Below are positions 7,870-9,706 of a stretch of DNA of 9,706 nt, one piece after another. The notes under the pieces were generated by a model. It did not search any database, was not told the origin of the DNA, and saw only the letters and a program-made list of their open reading frames with translations. This stretch comes from an uncultured Clostridia bacterium (GTDB lineage Bacteria > Bacillota_A > Clostridia > Christensenellales > Aristaeellaceae). Location of the stretch: contig CAMVDI010000061.1 in NCBI GenBank assembly GCA_947166205.1, positions 1-9,706 of the forward strand, given 5' to 3'. How positions within the stretch are numbered: the first letter of the stretch is position 1; each line of letters opens with the position of its first letter. Made by a program: the position numbers and the translations under genes.

Positions 7870-7900
7870 AAAAGCGCGTAGATCATTTTCCCGCGCTTTT
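7870..7900. terminator. Bidirectional terminator between dnaJ and the GGDEF gene
   Basis: A 9-bp stem, AAAAGCGCG (7870-7878) with CGCGCTTTT (7892-7900), encloses a 13-base loop. On the plus strand it runs into CTTTTTCTTTTC. On the minus strand it is followed by T-rich sequence (complement of AGCAAAAGAA at 7861-7870). It sits between two convergent genes, 47 bases after the dnaJ stop and 33 bases from the end of the minus-strand gene, and suits both. Confidence 0.92.
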
Positions 7901-7933
7901 CTTTTTCTTTTCTGCCCGAAAAAAGGGAAGGAT

Positions 7934-9004
7934 TTATGTTTCCGGCACGCCGCTTCCCATCCCGATGATAAGCCTGACCAGCAGGAAACCGATGGCCAGC
8001 TCCTCATCCTGCCAGATGTGAAGGGCGTTTTTTTCAGGACTCAGCAGCAGGTACCCCTGATTCCTGCCGCGGGAGCCAATGGGAAACAGCAGGAGAGAAT
8101 GAATCCCGTGACGCAGAACAAGCTCCCGCATCACCGGAAATTTGGTGAAATCCCGAATGGTTCCGCATGCGTAATACCCGTCCCTGATGAGGGGAGAAGG
8201 ATCCTCACAGCTTCCGATCTGTTCCATCTTTTTCGCGTCCCAGACCTGATGAAGGGGATCAATGAAAAACAGGTAATGAAAATGCGCGGAGCGCAGAAGC
8301 GGCGTATAGATCCGATGCAGACGCTCCAGCAGCGTGCCCCCCTCGTCAAACGCAGCGGCAATTTCCACAAAAATATCATACAGGCTGTGGGGCGCCATTT
8401 TCGGAATCTCCAGATGAGCGTGCTTCTCCGGAACGTAGATGATATAGCAGTTCCGACCCTTGAATTTCCCGCGGTACAGCGTTTTATCCATCAGAGAGAA
8501 CAGGGTTTCGAAATCCTCCGCGTCCTTCGGGAAGGATGCGGAACCCAGTGTAGCGGAGATAAAAAGCTTCAGGTGGTCGATTCTGATATCCTGGCGGAAG
8601 ACGTTGCTGGAGCGGCCGGTTACCCGATCGTTGTACATGGTTTCGTAGAAGTCGTGGATCCGTTCATAGTCATTTCCGATAAAGGCGACGATCAGAAACT
8701 CGTCCCCACCGAAGCGGCCCACCAGTCCGCTGGAACCAACGAAATGAATGAGCTTGTCAGCAACAGTGGAAAGCACACGGTCGCCGACCGAGTGGCCGTA
8801 ATGATCGTTAAAGGACTTGAAGTTGTCCAGATCGATCATGGCAGCGGTGAATTCCACCTTTTCCTCAATCAGATGGTGAATAAAGTCAATCATATATGGC
8901 CTGGCCAGCACACCGGTCAGGGAATCGAGCATTGCCGGAAGAGGCGTCGCTTTCAGGAGCTCGTTGAAAAACGGATATATGGACAGATCTGCAGCTTCAT
9001 ACAT
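7934..9004 (-). CDS. GGDEF domain protein with C-terminal GAF-like domain (probable diguanylate cyclase)
   Basis: A 356-residue, probably soluble protein. The GGDEF domain spans about residues 25-190. It has the opening DSLTGVLARPYMIDFI (27-42) and MIDLDNFKSFNDHYGHSVGD with metal ligand Asp58. The intact active loop RFGGDEF has GGDEF at 99-103. It closes with ATLGSASFPKDAEDFETLFSLMDKTLY. Such domains make cyclic di-GMP from two GTP. Residues about 208-348 look like a divergent GAF domain, ending in LLLFPIGSRGRNQGYLLLS and WQDEELAIGFLLVRLI. No RxxD product-inhibition site precedes GGDEF (residues there are GSSGLVGRF). The ATG at 9004 is chosen because AAAAGGGG lies 10 bases upstream and a promoter lies just beyond. 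The in-frame TTG at 9070 is the -35 box itself. It is convergent with dnaJ and divergent from maf. The ligand is unknown. Confidence 0.88.
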   Translation of the reverse strand: MYEAADLSIYPFFNELLKATPLPAMLDSLTGVLARPYMIDFIHHLIEEKVEFTAAMIDLDNFKSFNDHYGHSVGDRVLSTVADKLIHFVGSSGLVGRFGGDEFLIVAFIGNDYERIHDFYETMYNDRVTGRSSNVFRQDIRIDHLKLFISATLGSASFPKDAEDFETLFSLMDKTLYRGKFKGRNCYIIYVPEKHAHLEIPKMAPHSLYDIFVEIAAAFDEGGTLLERLHRIYTPLLRSAHFHYLFFIDPLHQVWDAKKMEQIGSCEDPSPLIRDGYYACGTIRDFTKFPVMRELVLRHGIHSLLLFPIGSRGRNQGYLLLSPEKNALHIWQDEELAIGFLLVRLIIGMGSGVPET

Positions 9005-9041
9005 CAGGATCAAACCCCTTTTCAGAAAATACAGCATGATG

Positions 9042-9070
9042 ATTTTACCATGTTTTACAGCCCGCCGCAA
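9042..9070 (-). promoter_or_regulatory. Promoter of the GGDEF-GAF gene
   Basis: Read on the minus strand, TTGCGG (9070-9065) and TAAAAT (9047-9042) are 17 bases apart, with an extended -10 TGG at 9050-9048. Transcription would start near 9035, about 30 bases before the chosen ATG. Confidence 0.7.
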
Positions 9071-9081
9071 GGCAGCATTTC

Positions 9082-9107
9082 ATTCCCCGTGCTTTCGGGC
9101 ACGGAAT
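9082..9107. repeat. Inverted repeat between divergent promoters
   Basis: ATTCC-CC-GTGC (9082-9092) is mirrored by GCACGGAAT (9099-9107): 9 bp with a 2-base bulge, or 6 perfect bp as CCGTGC/GCACGG. It lies upstream of both transcription starts, so it should act as DNA, perhaps as a regulator site, rather than as an RNA hairpin. Confidence 0.4.
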
Positions 9108-9113
9108 AATGAT

Positions 9114-9142
9114 TTCACACCGTTGACAAGCTGTGATATAAT
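9114..9142 (+). promoter_or_regulatory. Promoter of maf
   Basis: The -10 box is a perfect TATAAT (9137-9142) with extended -10 TGA (9134-9136). The -35 box with correct 17-base spacing is TTCACA (9114-9119). The closer TTGACA at 9123-9128 is only 8 bases from the -10 box and cannot pair with it. Start expected near 9149. Confidence 0.75.
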
Positions 9143-9171
9143 CAAAAGGTGACGTATTTGGGAGGTGCTTC

Positions 9172-9706
9172 ATGGCGGAGCCGCTGATTCTAGCTTCTTC
9201 TTCTCCCCGCCGGCGGGAACTGCTTCTTCAGGCCGGAATTCCATTTGAGGCAGACGCGCCGGAGGTGGACGAAACCTGCGGCCTTCCCGCGGACAAAGCG
9301 GTAGCTGAGATCAGCCGGCGGAAGGCTGCCGCCGCCGCGCGGATTCATCCCGGCCGGTTTATACTGGCCTCGGACACGCTTGTGGCCGTGGACGGAAACA
9401 CGCTGGGAAAACCCCACGATCCTGAGGACGCGAAACGAATGCTGAGAATGCTCTCCGGGAGGACGCATCAGGTGTTTACCGCGGTGACGGTCATGACCCC
9501 GGAGCGCGATGTGCTTACCGGGACGGATGCTTCTCATGTAACCTTTGATCCGCTGACGGAGGAAGAGATTTCCGCCTATGTGGCCAGCGGGGATCCCCTG
9601 GACAAGGCGGGAGCCTACGGGATTCAAGGGATGGGCTCCCTCTTTATCAGGAATGTGGACGGCTGCTTCTACGGGGTCATGGGGCTTCCGATGTATCTTG
9701 TCCGCC
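9172..9706 (+). CDS. maf: Maf family nucleoside triphosphate pyrophosphatase (3' end outside window)
   Basis: 178 codons are visible with no stop, so the gene runs off the window, probably by only a few tens of residues given the family length of about 190-200. Maf proteins hydrolyse nucleoside triphosphates, including dTTP, UTP and modified pyrimidine nucleotides, to monophosphate and pyrophosphate, as house-cleaning enzymes; some affect septation. Motifs seen are LILASSSPRRRELL (5-18), EVDET (31-35), ILASDTLVAVDG (64-75) with the probable catalytic Asp68, LGKP (78-81), GDPLDKAGAYGIQG (140-153) and GCFYGVMGLP (164-173). This set fits the YhdE-like dTTP/UTP subfamily best. The ATG has GGGAGGTG (9160-9167) just upstream, and a near-consensus promoter precedes it. 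Confidence 0.96.
   Translation, partial: MAEPLILASSSPRRRELLLQAGIPFEADAPEVDETCGLPADKAVAEISRRKAAAAARIHPGRFILASDTLVAVDGNTLGKPHDPEDAKRMLRMLSGRTHQVFTAVTVMTPERDVLTGTDASHVTFDPLTEEEISAYVASGDPLDKAGAYGIQGMGSLFIRNVDGCFYGVMGLPMYLVR

Noticed and set aside
8018..9109. 363-codon open frame on the plus strand opposite the GGDEF gene
   Set aside because: The minus-strand frame has an intact GGDEF domain and promoter; the plus-strand frame is its shadow.
9123..9128. Consensus TTGACA as the -35 box of maf
   Set aside because: It is only 8 bases from the TATAAT, far too close, and no -10 lies 16-18 bases further on. TTCACA at 9114 has the right spacing.

Overview
This window is an ordinary housekeeping stretch of a monoderm (Gram-positive) bacterium, most likely a fairly GC-rich member of the Clostridia (Bacillota). 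The evidence is the hrcA-grpE-dnaK-dnaJ gene order, a perfect CIRCE operator, a DnaK lacking the N-terminal-quadrant insert of Gram-negative Hsp70s, an RNase J, a YlbF-family protein beside MltG, strong AGGAGG-type ribosome binding sites and two TTG starts (mltG, dnaJ). A Christensenellales-like gut or rumen lineage would fit, but the genus cannot be settled from the sequence. I see no mobile element, CRISPR array, rRNA or sign of recent transfer.

Layout. Positions 1-798 hold the 3' part of an RNase J gene, followed by a long hairpin. A SigA-type extended -10 promoter at 920-949 then drives ylbF-like and mltG genes, which are 10 bases apart. Next is a single-gene tRNA-Leu(CAA) unit (2599-2681) with its own consensus promoter, embedded in a 9-bp inverted repeat, and an intrinsic terminator. 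A 200-base non-coding stretch with short tandem repeats leads into the dnaK operon: promoter 2913-2941, CIRCE 2953-2979, then hrcA, grpE (8-base overlap), dnaK and dnaJ. The grpE-dnaK and dnaK-dnaJ gaps both contain self-complementary RNA. A bidirectional terminator at 7870-7900 separates dnaJ from a convergent minus-strand gene for a GGDEF-GAF protein. That gene is divergent from maf, which runs off the right edge.

How the genes work together. HrcA represses its own operon through CIRCE; GrpE, DnaK and DnaJ form the Hsp70 folding machine. RNase J and YlbF-family proteins both belong to Gram-positive mRNA decay pathways. MltG and Maf are envelope or growth-related housekeeping functions. The GGDEF-GAF protein is a probable c-di-GMP enzyme with an unusual domain order.

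I found no convincing undescribed multi-gene system. The most interesting signals are regulatory. A perfect 8-bp dyad overlies the -35 box of the dnaK operon in addition to CIRCE. The dnaK-dnaJ intergenic RNA has mutually exclusive pairings. A perfect dyad brackets the tRNA-Leu -10 box. The DnaK tail carries a duplicated NADGSV hexapeptide whose two copies differ only at synonymous sites.
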